From Ruminiclostridium papyrosolvens DSM 2782 (lineage in GTDB: Bacteria > Bacillota > Clostridia > Acetivibrionales > DSM-1351), in contig NZ_CP119677.1 of assembly GCF_029318685.1 (NCBI RefSeq), positions 4,827,001 to 4,891,000 of the forward strand: DNA of 64,000 nt, given 5' to 3'. Under the pieces are notes generated by a model. It saw only the letters and a program-made list of their open reading frames with translations, had not been told where the DNA came from and ran no database searches. The translations under genes were made by a program, and so were the position numbers. Positions 26,374-36,384 of this stretch are shown here, piece by piece; within the stretch, counting starts at the first letter, position 1; every line of letters begins with the position of its first letter.

Positions 26374-28236
26374 ATGTGTTATTTGTCTTACTCGGTTTTA
26401 GTACCGATAATATCACTTATAATTTTGTTAACTTACGCAGTTACTACCTCCTGTGTCTTTATCATAAAGCGTAATAATAGCAATCGATGGTTTTATTTGC
26501 TTTTAAATATTGTACTTATACTTTGGTCTTTGTCTTTTGTGTTTTTTTCCAGTGCCCCTGACAAAGACGCTGCCCTTATGTGGTATAAGGTAGGTGCCAT
26601 AGGGTTTTATACATATAATATTTTGTCAATTAACATTGTATCAATACTTAGTGACGGGCCACAGAAAACAAAATTGACTGTACCCGTCATATTTTCGTTG
26701 TGCATTCCTATATCGATACTGTTTCTTTTTGACGACTTGACTTATATTTCCTTCTACAAAAGCAACGGGATTTGGTTGTACTCCTTTAAAACTCCTGATC
26801 CATGGTTTTTCCCTTGCTTCTTGTTTATTGGGATACTTTTATATGTAAATTTGAAATATACTGAGCTGAAGTCTGTTATTACGCATGCACTTCTTCAAAC
26901 AGTTCCTATTAGCATTGGAATTGTTACGAATGTTATTATGCCTTTTTTCAGCAGAAACGTATCACCGACGCTTGTACATACTGCCGTTATTATATACTCA
27001 ATTGCTTTAAATGTTATATTTGCCAAGCAAAGCATGGCCATGACATCAGCTTCAATTTCGGCCAAACAAATTATTTCAAAAATATCCGATATGGTTATTA
27101 TTACTGATACAAAGGGTAAAATAGTGGAGGTTAATGATAGTCTTAAAGAGCTTTCCGGATATTGTTATTCAGAGCTTTTGGAAAAAGATATCAGTACTTT
27201 GTTTTCCCCGAAAATATGCTCTGATAAAGCAAGTGTAAAGGTATCAGGCTATAAAATATTGACCCGGGAGAATCACACAATACCTGTCAACATGTCCATA
27301 TCTCAGATTTATTCTGAGGATAAGACCACCATAATAGGAACTGCTTATGTCTTGCAGGATATAAGCAATGTGCTCAGTCTTGCGGAGAAAGTCGCAGAGG
27401 AAGCTGCTGTTACGAAGGTTGCCAATCAGGCGAATGATAAATTAATAGAACTGGATAAACTTAAAACTGATTTTTTGTGTAATGTTTCTCATGAGCTAAG
27501 GACACCTTTAAATCTTATGGTTAGTAGCCTTAAACTTTCAGCTCTTAAAATCAGTCAGAACCACGGCGTGCTAGACACAGTAATGATGCACAAGCATTTT
27601 CACATTATGAACCAGAATTGTTTCAGGCTGACGAGAATTATCAATAACATTATTGATATTACCAAGATTGATGCAGGGTCTTTGGATTTGAACCTAACCA
27701 ACAACAATATTGTTGATGTCGTGGAGGAAACTGTCCTTTCGGTAGCATCTCATATTAAGGATAAGGGTATAACCCTTATCTTCGATACCGACGTGGAAGA
27801 AAAGTTTCTGGCTTGTGACCCTGACCAAATACAGAGAATTCTTCTAAATTTGATTTCTAATGCCGTAAAGTTTAACAGCAGCGGAAGAGAAATCTATGTA
27901 AGTATTGAAGACTGTACTGAAAATATAAAAATATCTGTAAAGGATAACGGCATCGGTATTTCATTGGAAAATCAACCATTTATTTTTGATAGGTTTATTC
28001 AAGTAGACAAGTCTCTTACCCGTCAACATGAAGGAAGCGGAATGGGATTGACTATTACAAAGTATCTGGTGGAACTTCACAAGGGTACTATAACTCTTGA
28101 AAGTGAGCCCACCAAAGGCAGTACTTTTACAATTACACTGCCTGTTTACCTTGTCCCGAAAAGTGCACACAAAAGTGTACCTACGGTTCTTACTTTAAAC
28201 GAAAAAGTAAACATAGAATTCTCTGATGTTTACTGA
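26374..28236 (+). CDS. Sensor histidine kinase, 7TM-PAS-HisKA-HATPase
   Basis: The 620-residue protein has about seven N-terminal membrane segments (about 1-225, histidine-kinase 7TM type) and a PAS domain (about 228-335: MVIITDTKGKIVEVNDSL). A HisKA domain follows with phospho-acceptor His373 in CNVSHELRTPLN, then a HATPase_c domain with N-box NLISNAVKF, G1 KDNGIGISL and GSGMGLTITKYLV. It ends with NIEFSDVY, nearly the same tail as the kinase at 29592-31694. The two catalytic regions are clearly paralogous. No response regulator is adjacent, so it is an orphan kinase. It is convergent with arcA, 24 nt apart. Confidence 0.93.
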   Translation: MCYLSYSVLVPIISLIILLTYAVTTSCVFIIKRNNSNRWFYLLLNIVLILWSLSFVFFSSAPDKDAALMWYKVGAIGFYTYNILSINIVSILSDGPQKTKLTVPVIFSLCIPISILFLFDDLTYISFYKSNGIWLYSFKTPDPWFFPCFLFIGILLYVNLKYTELKSVITHALLQTVPISIGIVTNVIMPFFSRNVSPTLVHTAVIIYSIALNVIFAKQSMAMTSASISAKQIISKISDMVIITDTKGKIVEVNDSLKELSGYCYSELLEKDISTLFSPKICSDKASVKVSGYKILTRENHTIPVNMSISQIYSEDKTTIIGTAYVLQDISNVLSLAEKVAEEAAVTKVANQANDKLIELDKLKTDFLCNVSHELRTPLNLMVSSLKLSALKISQNHGVLDTVMMHKHFHIMNQNCFRLTRIINNIIDITKIDAGSLDLNLTNNNIVDVVEETVLSVASHIKDKGITLIFDTDVEEKFLACDPDQIQRILLNLISNAVKFNSSGREIYVSIEDCTENIKISVKDNGIGISLENQPFIFDRFIQVDKSLTRQHEGSGMGLTITKYLVELHKGTITLESEPTKGSTFTITLPVYLVPKSAHKSVPTVLTLNEKVNIEFSDVY

Positions 28237-28260
28237 GCCATCAATTCTTTTTTAGTACAC

Positions 28261-29487
28261 CTATATTGATTCCCGATACAAGGGCATACTCATACACCTT
28301 GGCCCTCCTCTGCCTCTGGACAACTCATAGGAATCAAACTCCAGTACTTCAATGTGGTTTTTTCTTAAAGCGTTGTTGGTTACAATGTTTCGGTTATAGC
28401 ATACGACCTTGCCCGGAGATACAGCCAAAGTGTTACTTCCATCACTCCACTGCTCACGACTGGCGGCAATAGGGTCTCCATCTCCGCATCTTATAAGATT
28501 CACAGCAGGCAGCTTTAAATACTCTTTCAATACATGGGATAAATCCTTGTGCTCGTATTTTATTTTTAACTGATTTTTTTCTCCTCTTGTTATACTGTAA
28601 ACATCAAGAGGGTCTTCTATCCCGGGAAATATAGTGAACTGGTCGTAATCAACCATGGTAAATACCGTGTCTAAATGCATGTATGCCCTTGTTTTGGGAA
28701 TGTCAAATGCCAGTACTGTATCAATTGGCTCCCTTGAACTGAGAAGATTATATGCCAGTCTTTCAACTGCTACAGGACTAGTTCTGTCACTTATTCCTAT
28801 AGCCAGAACCTTTTCCGACAGAACAAGTATATCTCCTCCCTCTATTGGGTGTGTCTTATCTCTGTTATACCATCTGGGTATATTTTTAAATCCGGGATGG
28901 TAATTAAAAATATATTTTGCAAAAAGTGTTTCTCTGTTGCGTGTTTCATTTGCCATTACATTCAGAGAAATACCTCTTCCGATTGCTGCAAAAGGATCTC
29001 GTTGAAAATATAAATTTGGTATAGGATCAAGATAAAAAGGATAAGCATTCTTAACCATATCACCTAATTCTTTTGGTTTTATATGTTTCAGATCCTCCTG
29101 TTTTATCCCCGCTATACATTTGCTTATGAGTTCTTTTGGGGAGAAATCATCCAGATATTCCAATATTGCCTCCTGAAGGCCTTCTGTAACAGCCTTGCCC
29201 TCTACCATAAGCTCTTTTAGAAATTCTCTTCTGATATCCGGATTTATCAGTATTTCTGCCATTAAATCCGTAAGATATATAACTTCCACACCTTCATTTC
29301 TGAGTATGTCTGCAAATTGGTTATGTTCTCTTCTTGCTTGCTCCAGATATATTATTTCGTCAAAAAGGAGCCTTCTAAGATAATCAGGAACGATATTTTC
29401 TACCTCTTCACCGGGACAGTGGAGAAGTACAGATTTTAGTTTTCCTATTTCACTATAAACACTAATGTTGTGAGTTTCTGAAGACAT
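28261..29487 (-). CDS. arcA: Arginine deiminase
   Basis: The 408-residue enzyme hydrolyses L-arginine to citrulline and ammonia. Guanidino-group modifying superfamily features are present: RDPFAAIGRG, EGGDILVLSE, the catalytic His in MHLDTVFTMVD and the nucleophile Cys in RGRGGPRCMSMPL near the C-terminus. The length is standard. The ATG at 29487 (MSSETHN) is chosen because GGAGG is 7 nt upstream; the frame opens 31 codons earlier without support. No arcB, arcC or arcD is present in the window, and sensor kinase genes flank it on both sides. Confidence 0.95.
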   Translation of the reverse strand: MSSETHNISVYSEIGKLKSVLLHCPGEEVENIVPDYLRRLLFDEIIYLEQARREHNQFADILRNEGVEVIYLTDLMAEILINPDIRREFLKELMVEGKAVTEGLQEAILEYLDDFSPKELISKCIAGIKQEDLKHIKPKELGDMVKNAYPFYLDPIPNLYFQRDPFAAIGRGISLNVMANETRNRETLFAKYIFNYHPGFKNIPRWYNRDKTHPIEGGDILVLSEKVLAIGISDRTSPVAVERLAYNLLSSREPIDTVLAFDIPKTRAYMHLDTVFTMVDYDQFTIFPGIEDPLDVYSITRGEKNQLKIKYEHKDLSHVLKEYLKLPAVNLIRCGDGDPIAASREQWSDGSNTLAVSPGKVVCYNRNIVTNNALRKNHIEVLEFDSYELSRGRGGPRCMSMPLYRESI

Positions 29488-29591
29488 AAATATCCTCCAT
29501 TGTAAATATGTTTCTAGTCTATGATTTCCTTGTTTTACTGCCATTATTCTTAGGATATATTTATATTCTGGGTCTTGCATTTACTCGATTT

Positions 29592-31694
29592 TTAAGAATA
29601 TATATCTGAAAACTCAACATTTATGTTTTCAACGTTTGTTCTGCTGACAACAGCTCTGTTAGCAGAAGCTTCATCATCGAGTACCTTTACCGGAAGTTCA
29701 ATGTAAACTTCGCTGCCCTTACCTTCCATACTGCTTATTTTAATAACACCTCCATGCATCTCCACAAGGGTTTTAACAAGAGATAACCCTATACCGCTGC
29801 CTTCCCTGTTTCTTGTCAGTGTTTTGTCAACCTGTCCAAACCTTTCAAAAATCGTCTCAAGCTTATCCTTTGGTATACCTATGCCTGTGTCCCTGACAGA
29901 TATAGAAACCATCTCGCCCTTGTCGCTGATGCTTATTAAAATACTCCCATCCTTATCAGTAAACTTTATAGAATTTGAAAGGAGGTTAAGTATAATTCTT
30001 TCTATTTTATCGGCATCAACTGCAATTATTTTTTCTTCGCAATCAGTGTCAAAGGTAATACTAAGTCCACGGCTCTCAACATAATCTGCAACGGAAAGGG
30101 TAATTTCTTCAACTACACTTACTATATTCTGATTGGACAGGTTCAACTTTAAAAACCCGGAATCAAATTTTGACAGGTCAATTAAATTATTTACAAGTCT
30201 TAGAAGTCTATAGCAATTTTGCTTCATCACTCTATGATATTTATTCAGATTTTCTTCAAAGGGTTGGGGCAGCTCAAAATCGTGGGGTAGATTTAAAATC
30301 TGTATCGCCCCCAGAATAACGTTTAATGGAGTTTTAAGTTCATGTGAAATATTGGAGAAAAACTCTGTTAGCAGCTTATTATATTCTATCGTCTCATTTA
30401 GTACCCTCTCATTGTCCCTTATATCGCTTTTAAGCTTGCTAATCTGCTTTCTTGAGCTAATATCCTTTAGTATACTGATATTTGAAAGTTTGCCCTGATA
30501 TACCAATATATCGCTGGTGGACTCAAGGTCAATTATGCGCCCTTTGTGTGACATTATTTTATATTCATATTGAACCGGGGAAGCTTGTCCCAGGCAAGAC
30601 ATCTCCATGTGTTTCCTGACAAGTATTCTGTCATCCGGATGAACAAAGCTCAACAGCTCCATCCCAATTAACTCACCTGAAGTATAAATACCAAAAATCT
30701 TTTCTGCCCGGTCATTTGCAAAAATCAACTTACCTTCACTGGTTACTATTATGGCATCGCTTGAATTATTTATTATAAGCTCGTAGCATCTGTCATTTTT
30801 GACGAGCATATCTTCTATCATCATTCGCTGCTGCTGTTCTTGTTTTAATTGATTATCAATATTATTTATTTTATCATATAATATGTTGTAGGGTCGTTTT
30901 AGCCCTGTCTCAATAATTGCCTTATAAAGAAAGAAATAAGACAATACCCGTACTATGTGAGACCAGACATTTGTCCAGTCCGAGGGGTTGAAAAAATAGG
31001 TGAACATCAATTCGGAAATGGCCATTAAAACTAAATGGCACTCCATATTAAAGAAAAGCTTAGAATCAATGTTTTTTCTCTTTTTAAAGTACAATATGGC
31101 AACTATCAAAATTATTATGGTAATTACAAATTCACTAATTATTTTAAATCGCGTAAGCCCATGACCTATTTTATAACAATCGGGAAACACGTTAAAATAG
31201 AGTATTGAAGCAATAATTCCACAGCTAGCCAGGAAGTATGCTATAAATATCACACAGGTTCTGAACTTCTTTAAATTTTTATAAAGGAGCAAAGTTGACC
31301 CCAGAAGTGTAATTGCCGTCATATACCTTCCTGACATCCAGAACTGTACAACCTTGCTTTGGTCGCCGTTATAAAATATTATTGATACTCCTGAATACAC
31401 AAATATATGAAACATATCAATAATACCAATAAAGAAATACCCTATGCCTAAAAATACAATAAATTTGTTTTTTAACATGCTGTTTGTATTAAGTGAAACA
31501 AAAAACAATGCAAATGATATTCCACAAACAAACAACTCTGCAGAAGTATGAAATAATAAATGGTAGGAATACCGTATTAAATAAAGAAATATTAAGAATA
31601 CAGCAAAAAGGAATAATTGAAAGATTGATTCTTTCCTCAAATGCTTAGTTTTTGCACTGATTCCTTGAACATTAAAATTCCTGGCTAATTTCAT
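29592..31694 (-). CDS. MASE3-type sensor histidine kinase with PAS domain
   Basis: The 700-residue protein has seven to eight N-terminal membrane segments (about 25-275) with MFHIFVYSGVSIIFYNG and GRYMTAITLLGS, resembling MASE3. A coiled linker, a PAS domain (about 300-420), HisKA with phospho-acceptor His451 in NISHELKTPLNVILG and HATPase_c (NLLSNSIKF, DTGIGIP, GSGIGLSLV) follow. It ends NVEFSDIYS, almost the tail of the kinase at 26374-28236, to which its catalytic half is closely related. The ATG at 31694 has GGGGGTG 4 nt upstream, and that site lies in a hairpin. Confidence 0.92.
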   Translation of the reverse strand: MKLARNFNVQGISAKTKHLRKESIFQLFLFAVFLIFLYLIRYSYHLLFHTSAELFVCGISFALFFVSLNTNSMLKNKFIVFLGIGYFFIGIIDMFHIFVYSGVSIIFYNGDQSKVVQFWMSGRYMTAITLLGSTLLLYKNLKKFRTCVIFIAYFLASCGIIASILYFNVFPDCYKIGHGLTRFKIISEFVITIIILIVAILYFKKRKNIDSKLFFNMECHLVLMAISELMFTYFFNPSDWTNVWSHIVRVLSYFFLYKAIIETGLKRPYNILYDKINNIDNQLKQEQQQRMMIEDMLVKNDRCYELIINNSSDAIIVTSEGKLIFANDRAEKIFGIYTSGELIGMELLSFVHPDDRILVRKHMEMSCLGQASPVQYEYKIMSHKGRIIDLESTSDILVYQGKLSNISILKDISSRKQISKLKSDIRDNERVLNETIEYNKLLTEFFSNISHELKTPLNVILGAIQILNLPHDFELPQPFEENLNKYHRVMKQNCYRLLRLVNNLIDLSKFDSGFLKLNLSNQNIVSVVEEITLSVADYVESRGLSITFDTDCEEKIIAVDADKIERIILNLLSNSIKFTDKDGSILISISDKGEMVSISVRDTGIGIPKDKLETIFERFGQVDKTLTRNREGSGIGLSLVKTLVEMHGGVIKISSMEGKGSEVYIELPVKVLDDEASANRAVVSRTNVENINVEFSDIYS

Positions 31695-31698
31695 AAGA

Positions 31699-31777
31699 CA
31701 CCCCCGAAATATTATTTATATAATATAGTGATTTGCTTCGGGGACTAATAGATTTTTATGGCTCAGCCATGAAGCAA
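31699..31777 (-). promoter_or_regulatory. Leader with mutually exclusive hairpins over the kinase ribosome site
   Basis: On the minus strand TTGCTTC (31777-31771) pairs GAAGCAA (31739-31733), a perfect 7-bp stem, and directly inside it lies a hairpin ATGGCT-G-AGCCAT (31770-31758). The segment CCCCGAA (31743-31737) shares its GAA with that stem and can instead pair TTCGGGG (31708-31702), which covers the ribosome-binding site GGGGGTG (31705-31699). One fold exposes and the other hides the start of the kinase gene. A TATTAT at 31856-31851 (minus) is a candidate -10, so the leader would be about 150 nt. No known class recognised. Confidence 0.5.
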
Positions 31778-31893
31778 TTCCCTAGCCTCCTCTGTCCTAC
31801 GAACATGAGAAGCACAGGAACTATTCGACATCTGATTCCCAATTCCTTCTATAATATCTAAATTTATACAATTTTGTATGTTAAATTGTATAT

Positions 31894-33252
31894 TTAGCTC
31901 TCAGCCTTTACTAAGGATTTATGTTCCCATTTGCCCTGCCTGTATCTTATTATACTTGCAATTGCCGTAATACCCCATGTTAAACCTGTAGTAGTCCACA
32001 CACTCCACACTCCGATAGTCGGAATCATTGCCAACCCTGTTGAAAACCCAATTCTACCCACAACCTCGACAATGCCGTTTATCATAGAATAGAAAGCATC
32101 GCCGGTACCGTTTAAAACACCTCTTGTAATATATATCAGGCCCAGCGCAAAATACATACAGCTTGTAATTTTTATTGCTTTGGCACCAAGCTCTATAACG
32201 GCCGATTCTTTAACAAATACACTCATAATTGCATGTCCTCCGAACTGGGCTGCCAACAGTGCGGTCAGACTCAATACCGCAACTATTATTATGCTCTTAT
32301 GATAACCCCTTCTGACCCTCTCCAGCTTACCTGCCCCCATATTCTGTCCCGCAAATGTTGACATGGCTGCTCCCAAAGAATTATAAGGCTGTCCTATTAG
32401 CTGTTCTACTCTGCTGGTTGCTGTATATGCAGCAACCGCAACCTTTCCGAATCCGTTTACAACACTCTGCAATGCTACCAATGAAATAGCAATCATTGAG
32501 TTTTGCAGTGCAACCGGAATTCCGATTTTGAAACATTTTTTTACAATAGCCCAATTAATTCTCATATGCTCTTTTTTTAATTTAAAATACGAATTTGTGG
32601 ATAAAGCAAAGATAATGCAGCCCAAAGCAGCAATAGCCTGAGAGATAACTGTGGCACAGGCTGTTCCCGCCACTCCAAAGCCGAACTTCAGCACAAGTAA
32701 TAAGTCCAGACCTACATTTACTCCACAAGATAATATCAAAAATAACAAGGGTGTCCTTGAATCCCCTAACGCCCTTAATATGCCCGCTGTTGCGTTATAC
32801 GCCGCTACTGCAATCATACCTCCTGCTGTTATTCTCAGAAACGTCACTGAGTCATCTATAATTTCAGGAGGCGTTTTCATCAGCTCCAGTATAGGTCGGG
32901 CTAACAAGCAGGTTACTAAGCTCATAATTATTCCTGACACAGCTATTACATATACCGCATTTGCTATAGCACTTTTTACTTCTTCTTCTTTTTTTGCACC
33001 AAAATACTGTGAAATTATTATACCTATTCCAATAGACAATCCCAAGCAAATGGAAAATGTCAGAAAATTCAGTGAGGCTGTAGCTCCCACCGCCGCAAGT
33101 GCATTAGCACCTACATACTTTCCTACAATAACCGAATCAATTAAGTTGTAAAATTGTTGAAAGATATTACCGATAAGCATTGGTAATGAAAACTTTATCA
33201 GAAGCTTGACTTCATTTCCTTCTGTCATATCCTGCACGTAGTTTATTGACAT
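31894..33252 (-). CDS. MATE family multidrug/cation exporter
   Basis: The 452-residue protein has 12 predicted helices in the two-lobed MATE pattern, with N-lobe KFSLPMLIGNIFQQFYNLIDS and VGKYVGANALAAVGATA, and C-lobe QPYNSLGAAMSTFAGQNMGAG. It probably exports organic cations using an Na+ or H+ gradient. Substrate cannot be told. It lies upstream of the MASE3-type kinase on the same strand, about 200 nt away, with the candidate kinase leader between. Confidence 0.93.
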   Translation of the reverse strand: MSINYVQDMTEGNEVKLLIKFSLPMLIGNIFQQFYNLIDSVIVGKYVGANALAAVGATASLNFLTFSICLGLSIGIGIIISQYFGAKKEEEVKSAIANAVYVIAVSGIIMSLVTCLLARPILELMKTPPEIIDDSVTFLRITAGGMIAVAAYNATAGILRALGDSRTPLLFLILSCGVNVGLDLLLVLKFGFGVAGTACATVISQAIAALGCIIFALSTNSYFKLKKEHMRINWAIVKKCFKIGIPVALQNSMIAISLVALQSVVNGFGKVAVAAYTATSRVEQLIGQPYNSLGAAMSTFAGQNMGAGKLERVRRGYHKSIIIVAVLSLTALLAAQFGGHAIMSVFVKESAVIELGAKAIKITSCMYFALGLIYITRGVLNGTGDAFYSMINGIVEVVGRIGFSTGLAMIPTIGVWSVWTTTGLTWGITAIASIIRYRQGKWEHKSLVKAES

Positions 33253-33378
33253 TGTTGACCCCTTACATTATTATCAATTAATTTAAATACTGTGTTATGC
33301 TACGATGTCTTTTATTCTGTTGTATATTATGTATACATTATTATAACAGTATAGGTATATATTTGCTATGTAGTTGCT

Positions 33379-33417
33379 TAAAAAATGCCCATAAGACAAG
33401 TCATCTTATAGGCATTT
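33379..33417 (-). terminator. Terminator of the chemoreceptor gene
   Basis: A 14-bp stem (33383-33396 with 33404-33417, one mismatch) followed by T residues on the minus strand, 18 nt after the stop codon. Confidence 0.85.
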
Positions 33418-33434
33418 CTTAAATATTAATTTTT

Positions 33435-35438
33435 TTAATTCAGTTTGAACTTGCGGAGTTCCCCATTTAGTCTCTCTGCTAAATTTTGAAGCCCCATTAC
33501 ATAGTTATTAAATTCGTCCATAGTAGCATTTATTTCTTCTGCTGAGGCAGAGACCTCCTGCGAAGCTGCAGCTGTCTCCTGTGAGGTTGAAGAAATGTTT
33601 TCAATTTGTCTGGTAACTTCAGTTTTTTGATGATTAATATTTAATACTTGTTCCTTCACGCTATAGACCATATTCATCAAATCGTTTATGGATGAATATA
33701 TCTTATTAAAAATTTCAATAGTTTCTTCTACAGTCTGGTCTTGGTCATTAACAATACTTTTGGCCTGTTCCATAGCGTTTACTGCTGTGGATGATTTCCC
33801 CTTGATTACTTCGACTATTCTTTTTATTTCACCTGTTGAGCTCTTGGACCGTTCAGCAAGTTTTCTGATTTCATCTGCCACTACAGCGAAACCTCTCCCG
33901 GACTCTCCTGCTCTGGCAGCTTCAATACTTGCATTAAGGGACAGCAGATTGGTTTGCTCGGTAATTTGGTTAATGGTATCCGAAATCTTATTAATCTCCT
34001 CAGTACTCTTGCTCATGTCATCTACTATTTCACTTACGGTTTGGGTAGTTCTCTTAGTTTCTTCCGATTTATTCATAAGGAACTTAACTATCTCCAAGCC
34101 CTTATTGCTTAAAACTCTGGTGTTCTCAGAAATATTATTCATTTCAGCAGTTGAGTTTGATATCTGCTCTAATCCCACTGACAGCTCTTCCATTTCAGAA
34201 GCTGCCTCCTGTGTACTGGAAGCTTGAACTGCTGCTCCCTGTGATATTTCATCTATAGCTTTGGATACCTGACCCACGGAAGCAGTTGTCTGCTCCGTCA
34301 TAGAGGATAAATTACCTGAGGTATCAAGAACTGTCTGGGATGACATTTCAACGTTTTTAATCATATTAGCCATGTTTAATATCATGGTATTAAAGTCTTT
34401 TGCCAAATAGCCTATCTCATCGTGAGTATTAACCTGTACAGTCTCGGTGAAATCTCCCTTAGAAGCCTTTTCCATAACATTTTTAATCTTTTTAACATTT
34501 GAAGACACTGAATTGGAAATTAATACAGACAGCACCGACGCTGCTAAAACCGCTAATACTAAAAATATTAAAAGCATGTTTAACATAACTCTGGTGTCTT
34601 TGGCCAGTTCATCTACTTCCATAGAGCCTAGCATAATCCATCCGGTTAAAGGACTTTTTGAATAGACAGCATATTTTACCTTTCCCTCATATTCATAAGA
34701 AGTAAAACCTGTTCCTTTGCTTTTTACCTCATTCCATACAGGTAGTTTAGTAAAGGTATCCGTACCAATAATTTTTGTGTCAGGGTTAGCAAGTATTATG
34801 CCCTTCTTATCAAGAAGCGAAGCGTATCCTTTGTTCCCAATCTTTATTTGGTCAAGGTCTTTGGAAAGTGAACTTAAATCTATGTCCATGCTAACTACTC
34901 CAACTATCTGACCATCTTTTTCTACTGTTTTAGAAATAGATACAACAACAGTTCCCCCTGATATAGATACATACGGTTCACCATATACTACCTTACCCTT
35001 ATTATTTAAAGCTTCCTTATACCAGGGTCTTGATGTAGGGTCAAATCCTGCCGGTACTTCCAATTTGGGATAACAGTAAAAGTCCTTGTTTGCCGTACCC
35101 ATATATACATTTTGTACATTTTGGTTACTTTCCATTACTCCTTTGATGGAATCCATAACATGGGGAAGTAACTCAGGGTTACTTTTTATATTTATGAAAT
35201 TTAAATTATTACTAAGCATTAACACATTGTTGCCCTTTGCCGTAAGCTCTTTATCGATACCTCTGTTTACCTCTCTAAGTATTTGTGAGCTTGTATTTTC
35301 TAATTTATCCACCAATATTGATTTGGATTGATAATAAGATGTTAAACCAAGTGCAACTAATGGTACTAAACATATACTAATCAGGCTAATAAGTAATTTA
35401 CTTCTAATGCTTTTCAATTTAAATTTTGTCTCTTTCAT
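33435..35438 (-). CDS. Methyl-accepting chemotaxis protein with Cache sensor domain
   Basis: The 667-residue receptor has an N-terminal membrane helix (about 15-35), an extracellular dCache-type domain (about 40-280; [21 protein letters not shown] and [14 protein letters not shown]), a second helix (about 287-310), HAMP (about 312-362) and a long MCP signalling coiled coil. The hairpin tip matches [20 protein letters not shown]. It senses a small extracellular ligand, often an amino or organic acid in this sensor class, and signals to CheA. No che or flagellar genes are nearby. It is a single-gene unit with its own terminator. Confidence 0.94.
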   Translation of the reverse strand: MKETKFKLKSIRSKLLISLISICLVPLVALGLTSYYQSKSILVDKLENTSSQILREVNRGIDKELTAKGNNVLMLSNNLNFINIKSNPELLPHVMDSIKGVMESNQNVQNVYMGTANKDFYCYPKLEVPAGFDPTSRPWYKEALNNKGKVVYGEPYVSISGGTVVVSISKTVEKDGQIVGVVSMDIDLSSLSKDLDQIKIGNKGYASLLDKKGIILANPDTKIIGTDTFTKLPVWNEVKSKGTGFTSYEYEGKVKYAVYSKSPLTGWIMLGSMEVDELAKDTRVMLNMLLIFLVLAVLAASVLSVLISNSVSSNVKKIKNVMEKASKGDFTETVQVNTHDEIGYLAKDFNTMILNMANMIKNVEMSSQTVLDTSGNLSSMTEQTTASVGQVSKAIDEISQGAAVQASSTQEAASEMEELSVGLEQISNSTAEMNNISENTRVLSNKGLEIVKFLMNKSEETKRTTQTVSEIVDDMSKSTEEINKISDTINQITEQTNLLSLNASIEAARAGESGRGFAVVADEIRKLAERSKSSTGEIKRIVEVIKGKSSTAVNAMEQAKSIVNDQDQTVEETIEIFNKIYSSINDLMNMVYSVKEQVLNINHQKTEVTRQIENISSTSQETAAASQEVSASAEEINATMDEFNNYVMGLQNLAERLNGELRKFKLN

Positions 35439-35498
35439 GATGAATTATCCTCTCTCACACTGTAAGACGTTTTGTAAGCATATGGCTTCAACGATACT

Positions 35499-35527
35499 AA
35501 TATATACTATAATTAGACATTTTTCAA
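35499..35527 (-). promoter_or_regulatory. Candidate promoter of the chemoreceptor gene
   Basis: Minus-strand TTGAAA, 17-bp spacer, TATATT; a start near 35492 gives a leader of about 54 nt. Confidence 0.5.
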
Positions 35528-35571
35528 CAATCCTCAATGTCACTCTATTATGTCTAATTACTAATTTATAA

Positions 35572-35611
35572 GCAAAAATAGCCTTAGGCTATTGCCTGAG
35601 GCTATTTTTGC
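35572..35611 (-). terminator. Long inverted repeat / terminator after the ABC permease gene
   Basis: An 18-bp near-perfect stem (GCAAAAATAGCCTTAGGC paired with GCCTGAGGCTATTTTTGC, one G-U) with loop TATT. The TTTTT is part of the stem itself and the flank is AT-rich. It sits between the divergent chemoreceptor promoter region and the end of the permease gene. Confidence 0.7.
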
Positions 35612-35640
35612 GGATTCTCTAAGAGTTTACACAAAGGGGC

Positions 35641-36384
35641 TTACTCCCACTTGAAAAACCTGACAGCTATCCAGCTACAAACTACTGTAAGTACACTGAT
35701 TACACAAATAGGTACCAGAACATTGTTTATACTTAAATTTAGTGATGCACTCTTTAAAAGTTTTATTCCCTGAGTTAATGGAAATATATCTGCCACCCTT
35801 TGAAGTACCGTGGGCATAACTTCATATGGTAATGTTCCTCCTGAGAAAATAAGCATAGGAAAATATAGAATACTTGCAATTACGCCTGCTATTTTAGTAT
35901 TTTTCGCTATTCCTCCCACCATAAATCCAATACTGAACATTGATATCATAACTAATGCATATGCTCCAAAGAAATTTATCCATGAACCCTTGAATTGAAA
36001 ATTGAAAAATATTCTGGACGTCAAATAAACAAGCACCAGTGAAGCGATAGAATATAGGGCATATACAACTCCTTCAACTGCCAAAATCATTATTGGGCTG
36101 ACAGGTGTTACTTTGAATCGTTTCAAAATCTTTCTGTGACGATACTCAGACAGTACTAAGGGTAAGCCCATAGCACCCCCGGCACATATTGCAATGGTTG
36201 ACACGGCTGAAAAGGATTGCTGCATAAATGTATAACCTGCTCCGGGAAATGCCGGCTTATTGCCGTAAATAACACCCAAAATAACTGTTACTAACACAGG
36301 CATACAGATTGCAAAGATGAACATATCCATTCCTCTTAGTGATAACTTTAGTTCAGTTTTCAGCATTGTTCCAAATACTTTCAT
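35641..36384 (-). CDS. ABC-2 type transporter permease
   Basis: The 247-residue protein has six membrane segments in the ABC-2/DrrB pattern: an N-terminal helix in MDMFIFAICMPVLVTVILG, the GLPLVLSEYRHRKILKRFKVTP coupling segment, and a C-terminal IFPLTQGIKLLK motif. The start is the ATG at 36384 (MKVFGTM), which has GGAGG 9 nt upstream, so the gene overlaps the ATPase gene by 32 nt. With that ATPase it forms an exporter, probably for a drug, peptide or lipid. Confidence 0.9.
   Translation of the reverse strand: MKVFGTMLKTELKLSLRGMDMFIFAICMPVLVTVILGVIYGNKPAFPGAGYTFMQQSFSAVSTIAICAGGAMGLPLVLSEYRHRKILKRFKVTPVSPIMILAVEGVVYALYSIASLVLVYLTSRIFFNFQFKGSWINFFGAYALVMISMFSIGFMVGGIAKNTKIAGVIASILYFPMLIFSGGTLPYEVMPTVLQRVADIFPLTQGIKLLKSASLNLSINNVLVPICVISVLTVVCSWIAVRFFKWE

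Noticed and set aside
33688-34227. Plus-strand open frame of 179 codons
   Set aside because: Antisense shadow of the chemoreceptor coiled-coil region; composition reflects the heptad repeat.
35572-35611. Insertion-sequence end
   Set aside because: The inverted repeat is a single short hairpin with no transposase or target duplication; a terminator is simpler.
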